NCBI GenBank assembly: GCA_023213395.1
Contig: CM041465.1
Location: 47,809,741-47,873,740 of the forward strand
DNA from: Cycas panzhihuaensis
Taxonomy: Eukaryota; Cycadophyta
Direction: 5' to 3'
Length of the DNA: 64,000 nucleotides
Each line of letters starts with the position of its first letter. Position 1 is the first letter of the stretch. A program made the position numbers and the translations under genes. Shown in pieces: positions 21,241 through 31,747 of this stretch. The notes beneath the pieces were generated by a model. It was not told the origin of the DNA. It saw only the letters and a list, made by a program, of their open reading frames with translations, and did not search any database.

Positions 21241-22797
21241 CTTAGTGAAGAGCCCCTCTCGTGCCAGGAAGCTGTAAAATATACAGTTTAGAGAATTGCA
21301 ATGAACGAAGAATACCAATCTCTCATAAAAAATGATACATGGGAGCTCGTTGATCTACCACTTGGTAGAAAAGTAGTTCAAAATAAATGGGTGTTAAAAA
21401 ACAAATACAGATCAGATGACATCCTTGAAAAACACAAGGCAAGATTGGTAGCTAACGGATTCACAGAAAGGAAAGGCATCAACTATACTGAAATCTTTGC
21501 ACCTACAACCAAGTGGCCTACAATTATAACTCTTGTGGCCTTGTCTGCTCAACGTGGCTGGAAAATTCACCAGTTTGATATTAAGACCGCATTTCTCAAT
21601 GGGGATCTTGAAGAAGAAATTTACGTGGTTCAGCTAGAAGGAAACGAGATGGAAGGTCAAGAGCATAAGGTTTGTAGACTCAGAAAGTCCTTGTATGACC
21701 TTAAACAAGCCACTCGTGCTTGGTTTGCTAGGTTGTCTGAAAGAATGAGGCAACTTGGATACGAGGTTTGTGACTACTAAGATATTGATGCAACACTGTT
21801 CCTCAAGCACCAAAAGGACAAAGTCACTTATCTCATAATCTTTGTGGATGACATGCTAGTAACAAGTAACAATGAACATGCAATAAGCCAACTGAAAAAG
21901 GACCTTGGCAAAACGTTCGAATTGTGTGACCTTGGTTTGATGAAATATAACTTGGGAATTGAAGTAACACAAAAGAATGGAAAGAAAATTTATTCTAAAA
22001 AAACATACATCAACGATCTTCTAACCAAGTTTTAGTTAGAAGATGCTCGACCAATGGCTTTACCTATGGATCCTAATACCAAACTCTCAGCTGATGGTGA
22101 CACTAGGGATGCAGACACAACACTCTATAGGAAACTTGTAGGTAGTCTCATCTACACTACAAATACAAGGCCAGATATTGCACACTTTGTCGACATTCTT
22201 GCATAATTCATAACATATCCTAAGCAGAATCACTGACAGGCTGCAGTTCGAGTGTTAAAATACCTAAAGACAACTAGCAAATTTGGTATGTTGTATGAAC
22301 CTAATAATGAATTTAAGCTTTCTGCATACACAGACTCAGACTTTGTAGGAGATAAAGATATAGGAAGATCTACATCTGGGTATGTAACGTTTCTTGGAAC
22401 ATTACCAATATCATGGAGATCCAGATGGTAGAAGATAGTTGTTGATTCAATTGTCGAAGCTGATTATCTTACTGCTGCTTCTGAGACTAGCAAGGAGGTG
22501 ATATGGCTTAGAAAATTATTGGAAACATTAAATATCATTCAAACAAGTCCTACTGACCTTTGTGTAGATAATCAATCAGCGATCCACATGGCGAAAAATG
22601 TTGTATTTCATAATTGTACCAAACACACAAATACGAAAGTCCATAGGATTAGAGAACTAGTTCATGACGACACAATTCAACTGGAATACTTCCCCACAGT
22701 AGATCAAGTGGCCGATATCTTCACCAAACTGTTGCAAAGGGTGAAGTTTGAATAGTTCCGAAGACAGCTTGGTCTTAGGGCCTCCATCTTCGACTAA
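21241..22797 (+). pseudogene. Element I reverse transcriptase and RNase H, broken
   Basis: RT is open at 21301-21780 with WELVDLPLGRKVVQNKWV, KARLVANGFTERKGINY, DIKTAFLNGDLEEEIYV and SLYDLKQATRAW. A stop at 21778 precedes the catalytic box FVDDMLVT near 21841. After a stop at 22033 come YRKLVGSLIYTTNTRPDI, SAYTDSDFVGD with RSTSGYV, CVDNQSAIHMAKN, and finally DQVADIFTKLLQ. RNase H acidic residues appear mostly kept. There are several single-base stops of the TGG-to-TAG and CAA-to-TAA kind. Confidence 0.87.
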
Positions 22798-23242
22798 TCA
22801 AAGAAGACAACAACATGATCATCATACTCTGTTCTCTTCGTGAAAACCCCTTGTGGGCACGGAAGAATAAGAGTAAGTTTTTGCTCTATCCTATTTGTGA
22901 AAATTCCATGTGGGCACGGAAGGATAAGGGTTGTACTAGTTTTGGGAAATCAGAACCTGTGAAAAGTCAAAAGGGCATAGGGGATGACCAAACGGTATAT
23001 GGAGACTCATCAGATCATGCTGCACATTTAAGCTGCTTGGCTATTATGCTACATCAAGAGCCACCTTAGCCATTTTTATTTATAAAAGGGGCTATAGATC
23101 TTAGAATGTCCGTTGGTTTTTATTCTCCATGAGGGGTTTTCCATAAAAGTGTCATTTAAAATTTCAATGTAATAACGAGGTTCAAATGAAGACTTCATAG
23201 AATAGATTTTTTCAAAATGACCACCTACCATTAAGGGGGGAT
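22798..23242 (+). other. Element I 3' untranslated region and purine tract
   Basis: Holds two imperfect copies of a unit with GTGAAAA followed by TGTGGGCACGGAAG near 22840-22930. It ends in the purine tract TTAAGGGGGGAT (23231-23242), which primes plus-strand synthesis. I see no gene in it. Confidence 0.7.
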
Positions 23243-23291
23243 TGAAAGAGGTTAATGTATTAAGGTCATTTGTGTAAATTAATTAAGTGAC
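23243..23291 (+). repeat. 3' LTR of element I, left part
   Basis: It starts TGAAAGAGGTTAATG like the 5' LTR and is cut after 49 bases by element J. The last five, GTGAC, are the left target duplication of J. The LTR continues at 27002. Confidence 0.9.
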
Positions 23292-23648
23292 TATTAATGT
23301 GGTAGTTAATTGTTAAGTCACTATGTTAATGTTAATGTGATTTAATTATGGTGATTAAGCGAAAAAGTGCGACTTATTCGGAGGGTCACAACCCTAATCG
23401 GTTGACACCTTTTGGAAGACTATAAAGGCCTTGAGGCCTTGTGTATTCAATGTATCAAGTCAATTGTGCAATAATCAATGCGATCTATCAAAGATCCTTT
23501 TGTGGTGGGTTTTTTCTCGAAAGGGATTTTCCACATAAATCCTATGTACTGTGCATCTATTTTCTGTGTGTACTCTTGTTTGCTTGCTGTGTATGGTTAA
23601 AGATTTTGTGGATGGGAACATTTGTGTATGATTTCATGTTTCCGAACA
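23292..23648 (+). repeat. 5' LTR of element J
   Basis: It starts TATTAATGTGG (TG changed to TA) and ends CCGAACA. It has a TATA-like GACTATAAAGGCC near 23419. It matches the 3' LTR through words such as GGAGGGTCACAA and CATCTATTTT. Confidence 0.9.
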
Positions 23649-23660
23649 TGGTATTAGAGC
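23649..23660 (+). other. Primer-binding site of element J
   Basis: TGGTATTAGAGC, directly after the LTR. Confidence 0.88.
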
Positions 23661-24710
23661 CATAGGGTTCTACACAACTGAAGCCTAATGTTGAGTAGAG
23701 CGGTGAGATTGTTGGTTGTCAGGTGAAATCGTCAAACCCAAGATTTGTCTTGAGGGTCCATCAACTCCAGCAACGTGCATAAGCAAGTACAACAAATCAA
23801 TGGTGGTTGAAGCAGTAAAAATCACTATTCAACGCAGCATAAGGGTTTATTGGAGTCAATATTCAGGCGTGAAGGCCACGGTTGTGGTTGGAGTTGGCTC
23901 GTTGGAGGCCATTCGAAGTCGGTAGATGATCTGTTGCAATGATTCAAGTTAGCAAAGCACGTACTGATGGTGATTCAGCAACTATAAGGACAACCATCTA
24001 AGTACACAGACCTTTTAATCCTATTCGGGTTGTTTACCAACTGGTCGGGTGTGTGGAGATCTGCATCTAAGCGCTTGCTGGTTTGTTTGAGAACTGCAAG
24101 TCTGGGGATCAACGAAGGAGCTGCCGCACCTTATCTCTTTTTGCGAGAGATCTAAAAGAGTTATATTTATCAAGATATAACCTTTGAAATATTTAAACAC
24201 ATGTTTATTGTGGTATTTTAACATGTGGGTGAAGTGAAGAGGTGCGGAAGTTTTAAGAAGTCGTATTAGTTGGAAATATGCCTTGTGGCATATTCCCCTC
24301 GATGAAAAAATATAAAAAGCGACCCTTTATGCCATTGATACATGATATTTCTTTATAGTGTGAAGTAATTGAAGCTTCCTTGAGTCGTTTTGAGTGCGGA
24401 TCGAGGAGTAGTTTTCGTGTTTTGACTTAAGGACCATGCATTATAGCTATGTGGATCCGTCCTTTGTTCTCGGAGCACTGTTTTAAGTGCCTTAAGGGTC
24501 GTCTTTTGACATTTTTAAGGTTATTTAAGGGCATTTTGTTTGCCATTTGTGAGGGAAAACAATTAGTGACTCGCTCAATGCGTGTATAGTCGGTGTTTGG
24601 TGCCCTCTGGAGCATGCCCTTGAGCTAGAGGAGGATACATGGGTGCATTTTTGTGTTGAAGACATTAATTTTTGGTGTCGTTTAATTCATATTGAAGCCC
24701 GTTTCTCAAG

Positions 24711-25630
24711 ATGGAGCGTATGATGCCCAAGGTCATCTTCAATAGTAGTAATTTCAACGAGTGGAAGGCCAATATGGAGCTCATTATGATGGTGAATCAA
24801 CTCTGGGGTATCACTAAGGCAAAGGTGGACGCGATTCCACTAGACCATAAAGAGCGTGTTCGTCTCGAAGAGAAGAAATTTATGGCCGTGGGGATCATGA
24901 AACCGCCATCAAGCGCCGACTAGAGAGCTTTGGTTCACAATTTGGATGAACCAGATAAAATTTGGACGAAGCTGTGTGAAACCTTTGAAAAGAAGAAGAC
25001 AAATACACGTCTTGCCTTGATGTTGGAGTTGCTCAATTTGCGTGTGGAAGATGAGAATAACATCAACTCCTATCTTAATAAAATAACAGACTTGAAGAAC
25101 AAGCTAGAAGAATTGAAGCAGAACTCAGTTGATGATGCGTTGCTATTTGCAATAATCATGTCGAAGCTGTCAGCTGTGTTCGCCACTTTTCAAACCATTT
25201 ATGGTAGAGACAAAGCGATGGAAGCTAAAACGTTTGATGGGCTTAAAAACCTAATTCTAGCGTAGGATGCCAAGCTTAAACATCATGGAATGCTTGGAAG
25301 TTCTGATTCAAGTCAGGCCCTAGTCATGGAAACTCAGAGGAAGGAGGCCATTAAGGAGGAGAAGATCACACACAAGTCAAGAGAAAGTTCACAAGATATG
25401 AAGAAGTTCAACGGTAAATGCAATTACTGCAAGAAGGATGGTCACCGCGAAAAGAACTGTTGGTTCAAGCGTCGTGACAAGCGCAAAGTTAATCAAGATG
25501 ATAAAGGGAAGAGCGTTGCTGCTCATTGCGTCAGAGCACAGACCTTATCAGTCGAATTAGATTGAAGAGATTATTGGGTGTTTGACTCTTAGAGCGTACA
25601 AGCATATCTCTTACTAGAGGTGGAACTTTG
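24711..25630 (+). pseudogene. Element J gag and first protease codons
   Basis: The ATG at 24711 opens MERMMPKVIFNSSNFNEWKA, a copia gag start of the 'F.g.Ny..Wk..M' type. One stop (TAG at 24921) splits it, then the frame is open for long stretches. At 24930-25265 are NLDEPDKIWTKLCETFEKKK and LALMLELLNLRV. An intact zinc knuckle, CNYCKKDGHREKNC, lies near 25418. The protease start WVFDS (about 25578) is followed by a stop where DSG is expected. The leader 23661-24710 has no gene I can support. Confidence 0.85.
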
Positions 25631-25647
25631 ATACAATGACTGAAAAT

Positions 25648-25752
25648 TAGGCATTCAGATCAGGCAGATGGATGACAAGATCTAGAGATGACAGACCTCG
25701 AGAGACTTAACTACTTCTTGGGCATTCAGATCATGCAGATGGATGACAAGAT
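25648..25752 (+). repeat. Imperfect direct repeat at the element J deletion junction
   Basis: The words GGCATTCAGATCATGCAGAT and GATGACAAGATC occur twice, near 25650-25682 and 25720-25752, with one or two changes. They bracket the place where protease joins the end of RT, so they mark a rearranged junction. Confidence 0.75.
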
Positions 25753-26530
25753 CGTGTTGTTGCAGTCACAATATGTGAAGAACTTGCTGGAGAAATTTGG
25801 AATGTAGAATTGCAAACCAGTTGTAACACCATGTGTAAAAGGCGTAAAGCTATAGAAGGATATGGCTCAACTCTCTGTAGATGGCACAAAATATCGCCAG
25901 TTGGTAGGGAGTCTGATCTATTTGACTCATACTAGGTTAGATATTGCATATCCTGTTGGATTGGTTTCTTGTTACATGCAGAATCCTCAGGAGCCTCATT
26001 TGGTTCCAGCGAAGCAGATTCAGAAGTATTTGAAGGCAACGATCAATCTTGGTCTCGAATACCATCGAGGTGAAGAGATAAGGTTGCATGGCTACATGGA
26101 TGCTGATTGGGGAGGAGACTCTGACGATCGGAAGTCCACTACTGGATACCTGTTTGGTGTTGGTAATGGATTTGTTTTGTGGCAGTCAAAGAAGCAATAA
26201 ACAATGGCGCTATCTTCTACAGAGGCTGAATATCAAGGACTCAGTGCTAGTGCGAAAGAAGTAGTATGGTTGCAAGGCCTCTTAGAGTTTCCAATGGACA
26301 TTCAGACATCTTTGTTGATAATTAGAGCACTATTCACTTGTCGAAAAATCCAGAGTTTCATGCGTGTACGAAACATATCGAGATTTAGCATTGTTACATT
26401 CGTGAACAGATCAAATCAGGGAAGCTGTAGGTCGACTATTGTCTGAGTGAATTCCAACTTGCGGATATGTTCACTAAGCCACTCACTGAAGATCATTTCA
26501 CGAGAATGGTATCAGACTAGTACTCATCAA
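25697..26530 (+). pseudogene. Element J end of RT and RNase H, broken
   Basis: It begins RLNYFLGIQIMQMDD, the RT region after the YVDD box, and YVKNLLEKFGM. YRQLVGSLIYLTHTRLDI follows, then RNase H with LHGYMDADWGGD and RKSTTGYLFGVG. Then [20 protein letters not shown] appears after a stop at 26198-26200. The end is frame-shifted from about 26310, although 'DNxS', the 'TKHIE' region and ADMFTKPL can still be followed by eye to about 26490. Confidence 0.85.
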
Positions 26531-26645
26531 TGTTATCCTTGAGGGGTGTATTGATAAGGATAAAGAAGCTGTAGGATAGTCCTAGCCTTCATGATAACAC
26601 AACTGTTGCAATTAACAGGCTCCCCACATTCACACTAAGGGGGGA

Positions 26646-27001
26646 TGTTAACATGGCAATTAATTGTCAAGCCACTATGTTAATGTTAATCTGGTTTAAT
26701 TAAGGTGATTAAGAGAAAATGGCAACTTATTTGGAGGGTCACAATCCTAATCTAATGACATCTCTTGGAAGAGTATAAAAGCCTTCAGGCCTTGTGTATT
26801 CAATATATCAAATCAATTGTGCAATAATCAATGTGATCCATCAAGGATCCTTTTGTGGTGGGTTTTTTTTCGAAAGGGTTTTCCCACATAAATCTTGTGT
26901 ACTGTTCATCTATTTTTTGCGTGTATATTTGTTTGCTTGCTATGTATGGTTCAAGATTTTGTAGATGGGAACATTTGTGTATGATTTCATATTCGCGAAC
27001 A
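26646..27001 (+). repeat. 3' LTR of element J
   Basis: TGTTAACATGGCAATT to CGCGAACA, preceded by the purine tract ACTAAGGGGGGA (from 26634). It carries the same TATA-like GTATAAAAGCC near 26772. Confidence 0.92.
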
Positions 27002-27270
27002 ATGACCTTAGGATATATTGTTAGCATTAGTCTTTTAATGAAATACATTTTATGTGCATTTAGATGCAATTTCAAGTTTATGTCATTAGGCGGGAAAATC
27101 TTAACCTTAATGCTCACCCTCAATAATAAAAGGCGAAATCTCAAGGAGGGAGTCATTATTCATTCTCGCCTCTAAACTTTGCTTTTATACCTTGTTTTCA
27201 TCTCTTATTCATTTTCCATTGTCATTGTGTGCATGCAAGTGATTTATTCCCTAGATCCATCCTTCCTCCA
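27002..27270 (+). repeat. 3' LTR of element I, right part
   Basis: It continues the LTR of I from ATGACCTTAGGATATATTG to CCTTCCTCCA, followed by AAGAA, the right target duplication of I (27271-27275). Confidence 0.9.
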
Positions 27271-27275
27271 AAGAA

Positions 27276-28076
27276 AGCAAAGGAGATGTATATGACCACA
27301 GAACAAGAAGTTAGAAGCATCATGCTCTTTTCACAAACATGGAGTTATAATCATTCAAAGAGGCAAAAGGACACCAGCTGCAATGAATGAAAAAATGGAG
27401 TCAATTTTTATAAATCAAACTTGGAAACTAGTAAATCTACCCCCAAAAAAACCAATAGTGAATTGTAAACGGGTATTCAAAATCAAAGAAAATACTGATG
27501 GAGGAATAAGTAAATACAAGGCAAGATTGGTTGGCAAAGGATATAATCAGACTCCAGGAATAGATTACAAAGAAACGTTTTCTCCAGTAGCCAAACTGGA
27601 CATTGTAAGAACAATAATTACCCTAGCAGCCCAAAATAACTAGAGGATTTACTAGTTGGATGTAAAGAGTGCCTTCTTAAATGGTGATTTTGAAGAGGAA
27701 GTGTATTTGAAACAACTTGAAATCTTTGTTTAAACTGGAAAAGAAGATTTGGTGTGCAGATTAAAAAAGGCATTGTATAGATTAAAACAAGCCTCGAGAG
27801 CCTGGTACGCTAAATTAGATAACTATGTAATCTAGAATGGTTTTTCTAAATGTAATTCAGACTCTAGCTTGTACACCAAAAAGACTCTAGCTTGTACACC
27901 AAAAAGAGACAAGGATTGATAACAATTATCACTGCTTATGTAGATGATATGATCCTCACTGGAAGTGATACTGAAATATAAGGTCGCAATTAAAAAGAGG
28001 CTTCGGGATGACTGACTCAGGGCTACTAAACTACTATCTGGGAATAGAAGTAGGACAAGAAAAAGACTAAATCTCC
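27276..28076 (+). pseudogene. Element C reverse transcriptase, broken
   Basis: It resumes C after element I. The open part at 27383-27643 has MNEKMESIFINQTWKLV, VNCKRVFKIKEN and KARLVGKGYNQTPGIDY. After a stop near 27641 come LDVKSAFLNGDFEEEVYL and the damaged ALYRLKQASRAWYAKLD. A 23-bp tandem duplication at 27868-27912 (GACTCTAGCTTGTACACC twice) changes the frame before the catalytic box YVDDMILT near 27940. Confidence 0.87.
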
Positions 28077-28865
28077 TTGTCCAAGAGCAGATACATTAAG
28101 AATCTGCTATCAAAATTCAAGATGGAAGAAAACAACACTTGTATCACACCTATGGAAGTGGGGTGTGATCTTACTCCAGATAAAGATGAACATGTTATTG
28201 ATGGAACTCTCTACAGGCAGTTGATAGGTAGTCTAATATATCTCATAGCAACTAGACCTGACATTTCATATTTAGTAAGTTTAGTTTCAAGACACATGCA
28301 GGATCCCATGATAAGGCACTGGAAAGCAACGAAGAGGATTCTTAGGTATCTAAAGGGAACTACTAATCTCAAACTCATGTATCCAAAACAAAAATTAGAT
28401 AAACTAACTGGATATTGCAACTCAGACTGGGCTAGAGATAAAGAAAGACGGAAATCAACAAGTGGATATTGCTTCTTCCTTGGCTCTACAACAATTTTCT
28501 GGAGTAGCAAAAGGCAAGCTACAATTGCCCTTTCATCCACAGAAGTAGAATATAAATCAATCGTTAGTGCAGTTTGCGAAGCAGTTTGGCTCATACAACT
28601 GCTATTAGATTTGGACCAGCAACAAAAGCAATCAACAACGCTCTTTTACGACAATCAAAGCGCCATCAAATTAATGAAAATCCAATTTTGCATGCTCGAA
28701 CTAAACATATTGAAGTTCATCATCACTTCATAAGAGAAAGTTCAGAACAAAGAAGTTGACTTAGTCTACTGTTCATCAAATGAACAGATTGTAGATATAT
28801 TAACAAAACCTCTTAGTAAAGACAAGTTCATAGTAGTTAGAGACAAATTAGGATTAAAAGGATGA
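28077..28865 (+). pseudogene. Element C RNase H and pol C-terminus
   Basis: A 218-codon open stretch (28077-28733) with SRYIKNLLSKFKMEEN, LYRQLIGSLIYLIATRPDI, TGYCNSDWARD (Asp changed to Asn in YCDSDW), [22 protein letters not shown] and [10 protein letters not shown] frameshift near 28680 breaks the final '[16 protein letters not shown]', which continues in another frame to about 28760. The purine tract TAAGAGAGGG (28871-28880) follows. Confidence 0.87.
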
Positions 28866-28880
28866 AACATTAAGAGAGGG

Positions 28881-29077
28881 TGTTAGAACATATTGCTTCA
28901 TCTAGGAATGTTCTCTTGAGGGTTATGTTAAACCCCTCTTCATGTATTTGTAGACAAGTGTTTGACATGTGGCATTCATACACATGTCGGTTACAATGTA
29001 CAAACTATATATATATGGTACTCAATCTCTCATAATAAATCATTAGTCTTTCTGATAACGATCTTCTTGTTTCTATA
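28881..29077 (+). repeat. 3' LTR of element C
   Basis: TGTTAGAACATATTG to TTTCTATA (final CA changed to TA), then GGAAG (29078-29082), the right target duplication. Confidence 0.92.
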
Positions 29078-29082
29078 GGAAG

Positions 29083-29239
29083 CTCCATTATGCTGACTTC
29101 CACACGAAGGAAAACACACCATTACAAATGGCAATGAGGAGGGCAAATTATTTGTGCCTCCAAACTCAATATCTTTACAGCCTGGCATAATCTAAAGATA
29201 AAGTAGTACAACAAACACATCTTCATTCCTACAAATTTA
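29083..29239 (-). other. Element K interior right of C (no gene recognised)
   Basis: About 160 bp of K between element C and the 143-bp duplication. Short open frames on the minus strand run on into the duplication but match no family I recognise. Confidence 0.45.
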
Positions 29240-29382
29240 TCAAATATGGCTGTTGTAATAGTAGCAACAATTGTCGTATTTCTAATGCACATTTTATCAA
29301 TCCTGCTGAAAGCACATGCATAGGTTGTTTTGTTGGTTCTAAAGAAAGAAACATATGCAAAGATGATTCGTCCCATGGACAA
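29240..29382. repeat. Left copy of a 143-bp duplication flanking solo LTR Q
   Basis: Matches 29743-29885 at a constant offset of 503 with about four mismatches. It starts TCAAATATGGCTG and ends CCCATGGACAA, directly before the TG of the LTR. Confidence 0.92.
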
Positions 29383-29742
29383 TGTAAGAATGAGAGGATA
29401 AAAGGTGATCTTATAACATAAAAGCACATGCAAAAAGCAAGAAGTGATAATACGTCAACAAGACCAAACTCTCCAAAATTCTCATTAAGAAGTATGAATG
29501 ATACAAGTGCAAATTTATAAGTTTACATCATAGCTAAACATAGGAGTTGGTTCAACAAACTCCCAACGTCCCCATAATTTTTGGTGTGCTCAAACTACCT
29601 CATAAATAGTTGAGCATCTTTGACTAGAACTTTGACTAGGAATCTTCTCTTACTAGAATATTCTTGTATAGAATATTCCATGTGAGAACTTATTCTAATG
29701 AACCTAAAATGAACTTAAATGAAATGAAATGGAATGTGCATG
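29383..29742 (-). repeat. Solo LTR Q of the D/E/H family, one end shortened
   Basis: The plus strand begins TGTAAGAATGAGAGGATAA like the LTR of D. It continues with related words (GGTGTGCTCAAACTACCTC, AGAATATTC) to GGAATGTGCATG. It lacks about 12 terminal bases ending CCAACA. No internal element sequence is present, so it is a solo LTR or a partial insertion. It lies inside element K. Confidence 0.85.
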
Positions 29743-29885
29743 TCAAATATGGCTGATGTAATAGTAGCAACAATTGTCGTATTTCTAATGCACACTTTAT
29801 CAATCCTACTGAAAGCACATGCATAGGTTGTTTTGTTGGTTCCAAAGAAAGAAACATATGCAAAGATGATTCGTCCCATGGACAA
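29743..29885. repeat. Right copy of the 143-bp duplication flanking Q
   Basis: See the left copy. After it the sequence of K carries on (CTCCATTGGATG). Confidence 0.92.
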
Positions 29886-30141
29886 CTCCATTGGATGTAG
29901 CAAGATTGCCAAGGCTTTCTGATTGCCAGCCCACTATCAAAGCTTCGTGGGCCTTGAGCATTTGCAGATCCATTCTACTATAGCATAACAAAGCAACCAA
30001 TCACACTTAGAAACTTCATTTGAGCAAGACCGTCCACATGAAGGGAAAAACGAAAACAATGTTAAATAAGGTTCAATCTGTGTAAGCCTAAACAACCTAA
30101 ATTTGTAGCATTATAATCACAGGGCTACGATGTTGAAGTAT
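29886..30141 (-). other. Unidentified part of element K interior
   Basis: Minus-strand frames include MLKAHEALIVGWQSESLGN and MELSMGRIIFAYVSFFGTNK, open for 60-65 codons and running into the duplicated segment. I do not recognise the protein. Given the neighbours it may be a third captured host fragment, but that is only inference. Confidence 0.35.
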
Positions 30142-30597
30142 CATCATACTATAGTCATCAACTAGCTCTGCAAGTGCACCATTTAGCTTTGCAAAATGAG
30201 GTGCAAATTGTTGAGAATCAAATCTGCCAACAATAACCCGACATCCGGATCAAGAAACTTTTCAATATCCTTCTTATTTGTAATAAGATCCATCTTAGTC
30301 AAAACATTAATATGAGGCAGTTCAAGTTGAATCATCGCAGAAAGAGATGCCGTGTAACCACTTATATACTTTGTTATGTCCGACACAAACTGGGAATCAA
30401 GCTTATACACAACACAAATATTATAATTCCAACGTTGGAGCTAGTTAGCAAAGGATTGCAGCACAAGAATATGAGAGTAAAGTTCTATCTAACCTGGGCA
30501 ATTAAAAAATAAGATAGTCATCATCTACATAGTCCTCTAATTGTTCTGCAAGCGTAAAGATTTTCCTCCAAGTGTTCCATACAATAGATAAGCCCAC
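30142..30597 (-). pseudogene. GPN-loop GTPase 3 fragment captured in element K
   Basis: Minus-strand reading runs GLIYCMEHLEENL (30595), LAEQLEDYVDDDYLIF, then a shifted CPG-IELYSH, then open KLDSQFVSDITKYISG, LSAMIQLELPHINVLTKMDL, TNKKDIEKFLDPD, and after a shift APHFAKLNGALAELVDDYSM. This follows the middle half of eukaryotic GPN3, an essential GTPase for RNA polymerase II assembly and nuclear import. The N-terminal P-loop and the C-terminus are absent, and the GPN motif before GLIYC reads VDC. There are at least two frameshifts and two stops. No intron gap is visible, which fits a spliced transcript as source. Confidence 0.82.
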
Positions 30598-30775
30598 AAT
30601 CAACCTTCCAATAATCATCGCTTATAATGAAAGACTGAATTGTAGTAACCTTCTTCTCCGAAGTACTCATCTTTGCTGGGAAATACTCTAGGGTAAGTTT
30701 CACCTCTAGGATGGAAGGGGCCTTCCACTCTGTTGGATTTTCCTCTGATGGATTCTTCTCGGCTTCCACTACATT
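30598..30775 (-). pseudogene. Unidentified open segment between the PPR and GPN3 pieces in K
   Basis: 58 codons are open on the minus strand (MEAEKNPSEENPTEWKAPSI, then EYFPAKMSTSEKK) and run straight into the GPN3 piece. It fits neither the PPR repeats nor the known start of GPN3 that I can recall. It may come from a third transcript or from altered GPN3 sequence. Confidence 0.4.
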
Positions 30776-31225
30776 TGCCTGAAGAACTTCAAGGCCTCCC
30801 TACGACATCCGTTTTGCATATATCCAACTACCATTGCAGTCCATGATATTGTGTTTCGCTAGGCATTGCATTAAACACTTGATGTGCAGACTCCAAACTC
30901 CCGCATTTTGTATATATATATCAACAAGGGCACTCCTCAAGGACGTTCGACTGGCATCTACTCCTAATGATTTGTCCATGGATCTCATTGGTTTGTTCCA
31001 AAAAACCCTAGGTTGGCACACGCATTAAGAACGCTGGTAATGTAAATGGATTCAGCTCGATGGCAACTAACAACAACATTTTGTCATAGAGCTTCAAGGT
31101 ACTCTCACAATACTCATTCTGGGAATATCCCGCGATGATTGTTGTCCATGAGACCATGTTTCATTCATGCATTTTGTCAAACTCTTGGCAGGCATCTTCC
31201 AAGTTTTAAAATGTTTGACAAAATA
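30776..31225 (-). pseudogene. PPR-protein gene fragment in element K (second piece)
   Basis: Minus-strand readings in shifting frames give LEDACQEFDKMHE, NMVSWTTIIAGYSQNEYCES, LKLYDKM, VLNACANLGF, EIHGQIIRSRCQSNV, YTKCGSLESAHQVFNAMPS and NTISWTAMVVGYMQNGCRRE. These are textbook plant PPR (P-L-S class) repeat phrases: 'ArqvFDkMpernvvSWTaMIagYaqNG' and 'lsAcanLgsle.GkqiHg'. Such proteins bind organelle RNA for editing or processing. Several stops and frameshifts make it a pseudogene. It lies in the element's own sense, followed downstream by the GPN3 piece. Confidence 0.85.
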
Positions 31226-31747
31226 GAAATATATGTTGGAGCCCACCAAGACACCACGTTTACAAGGAAGGTGTAAAAATTATCGGCACCTCTTTGAGCC
31301 ATCCTTGTTTGCATATTTCGCTCACATCCTTACTAGTGCCCAAATTCGATTTGTTGAATCCCAATTCTCTATTTGGTTTCTATCCTCCCCTAAATATATT
31401 AGTAATGGAGGGAGCTTTAAACTTGGAAATGACATGGATTTGTTGAGTATCGCTTGGAAACATAGGAGATATCTCCACTTAAAAATGCCTGTTTCTGAAA
31501 TTCGAAAGCAAGACACTGGAAGGGTATTGGGCTTGAACAACCATTGCCTACCCTAGGCTTAGTTCTTGATTTATATTGGCTTCACCCGTCATTTTTCCAC
31601 TCGGGATTTTCATAAGCTTAGAGGACGCAAATGCGGTTGGAAGATTGTATTAAAGTGAGACTAGAACTGGCATCTCCTCCTCAAATTTTTTGTTACATAG
31701 AGAAATCACGTTGTTAGCTTCTTACACTAAAAAGCGCAACTAGAAAC
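31226..31747 (-). other. Element K interior between the PPR pieces
   Basis: Highly degenerate. A short NVVSWWAPTYIS near 31250 still looks PPR-like, but most of the stretch gives no family phrase in any frame. The open frames at 31233-31556 (plus) and 31322-31540 (minus) are not recognisable. Confidence 0.4.

Larger units (their letters stand above)
23292..27001 (+). mobile_element. Element J: gag-RNase H copia deletion derivative
   Basis: LTRs are 23292-23648 and 26646-27001, with GTGAC/ATGAC target duplications (one mismatch) inside the 3' LTR of I. The interior has gag with an intact zinc knuckle, the first protease codons, then directly the end of RT and RNase H. Most of protease, all of integrase and the RT catalytic core are missing. 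It can only move with proteins supplied in trans. Confidence 0.92.
17568..27270 (+). mobile_element. Element I: copia element lacking protease and integrase, split by J
   Basis: The 5' LTR is 17568-17880. The 3' LTR is 23243-23291 plus 27002-27270, split by J. AAGAA target duplications (17563-17567 and 27271-27275) match exactly. The interior has a long leader, gag, then RT and RNase H, with protease and integrase missing between them. It is of a different copia lineage from A, B and C, judged by RT sequence and LTR. It is non-autonomous and also carries stops. Confidence 0.92.
10515..29077 (+). mobile_element. Element C: Ty1/copia element split by D and I (18.6 kb)
   Basis: The 5' LTR at 10515-10727 and 3' LTR at 28881-29077 begin TGTTAGAACAT and share words such as GGAATGTTCTCTTGAGGGTT. 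Exact GGAAG target duplications flank the whole unit, which proves that the 18.6 kb is one insertion. Removing D (13853-17492) and I (17568-27270) leaves an element of about 5.2 kb with gag, protease, integrase, RT and RNase H in copia order. It belongs to the same lineage as A and B. Confidence 0.93.

Noticed and set aside
26800-27156. 118-codon minus-strand open frame
   Set aside because: It crosses the end of the J LTR, the target duplication and the I LTR, so it is a chance frame over an insertion boundary.
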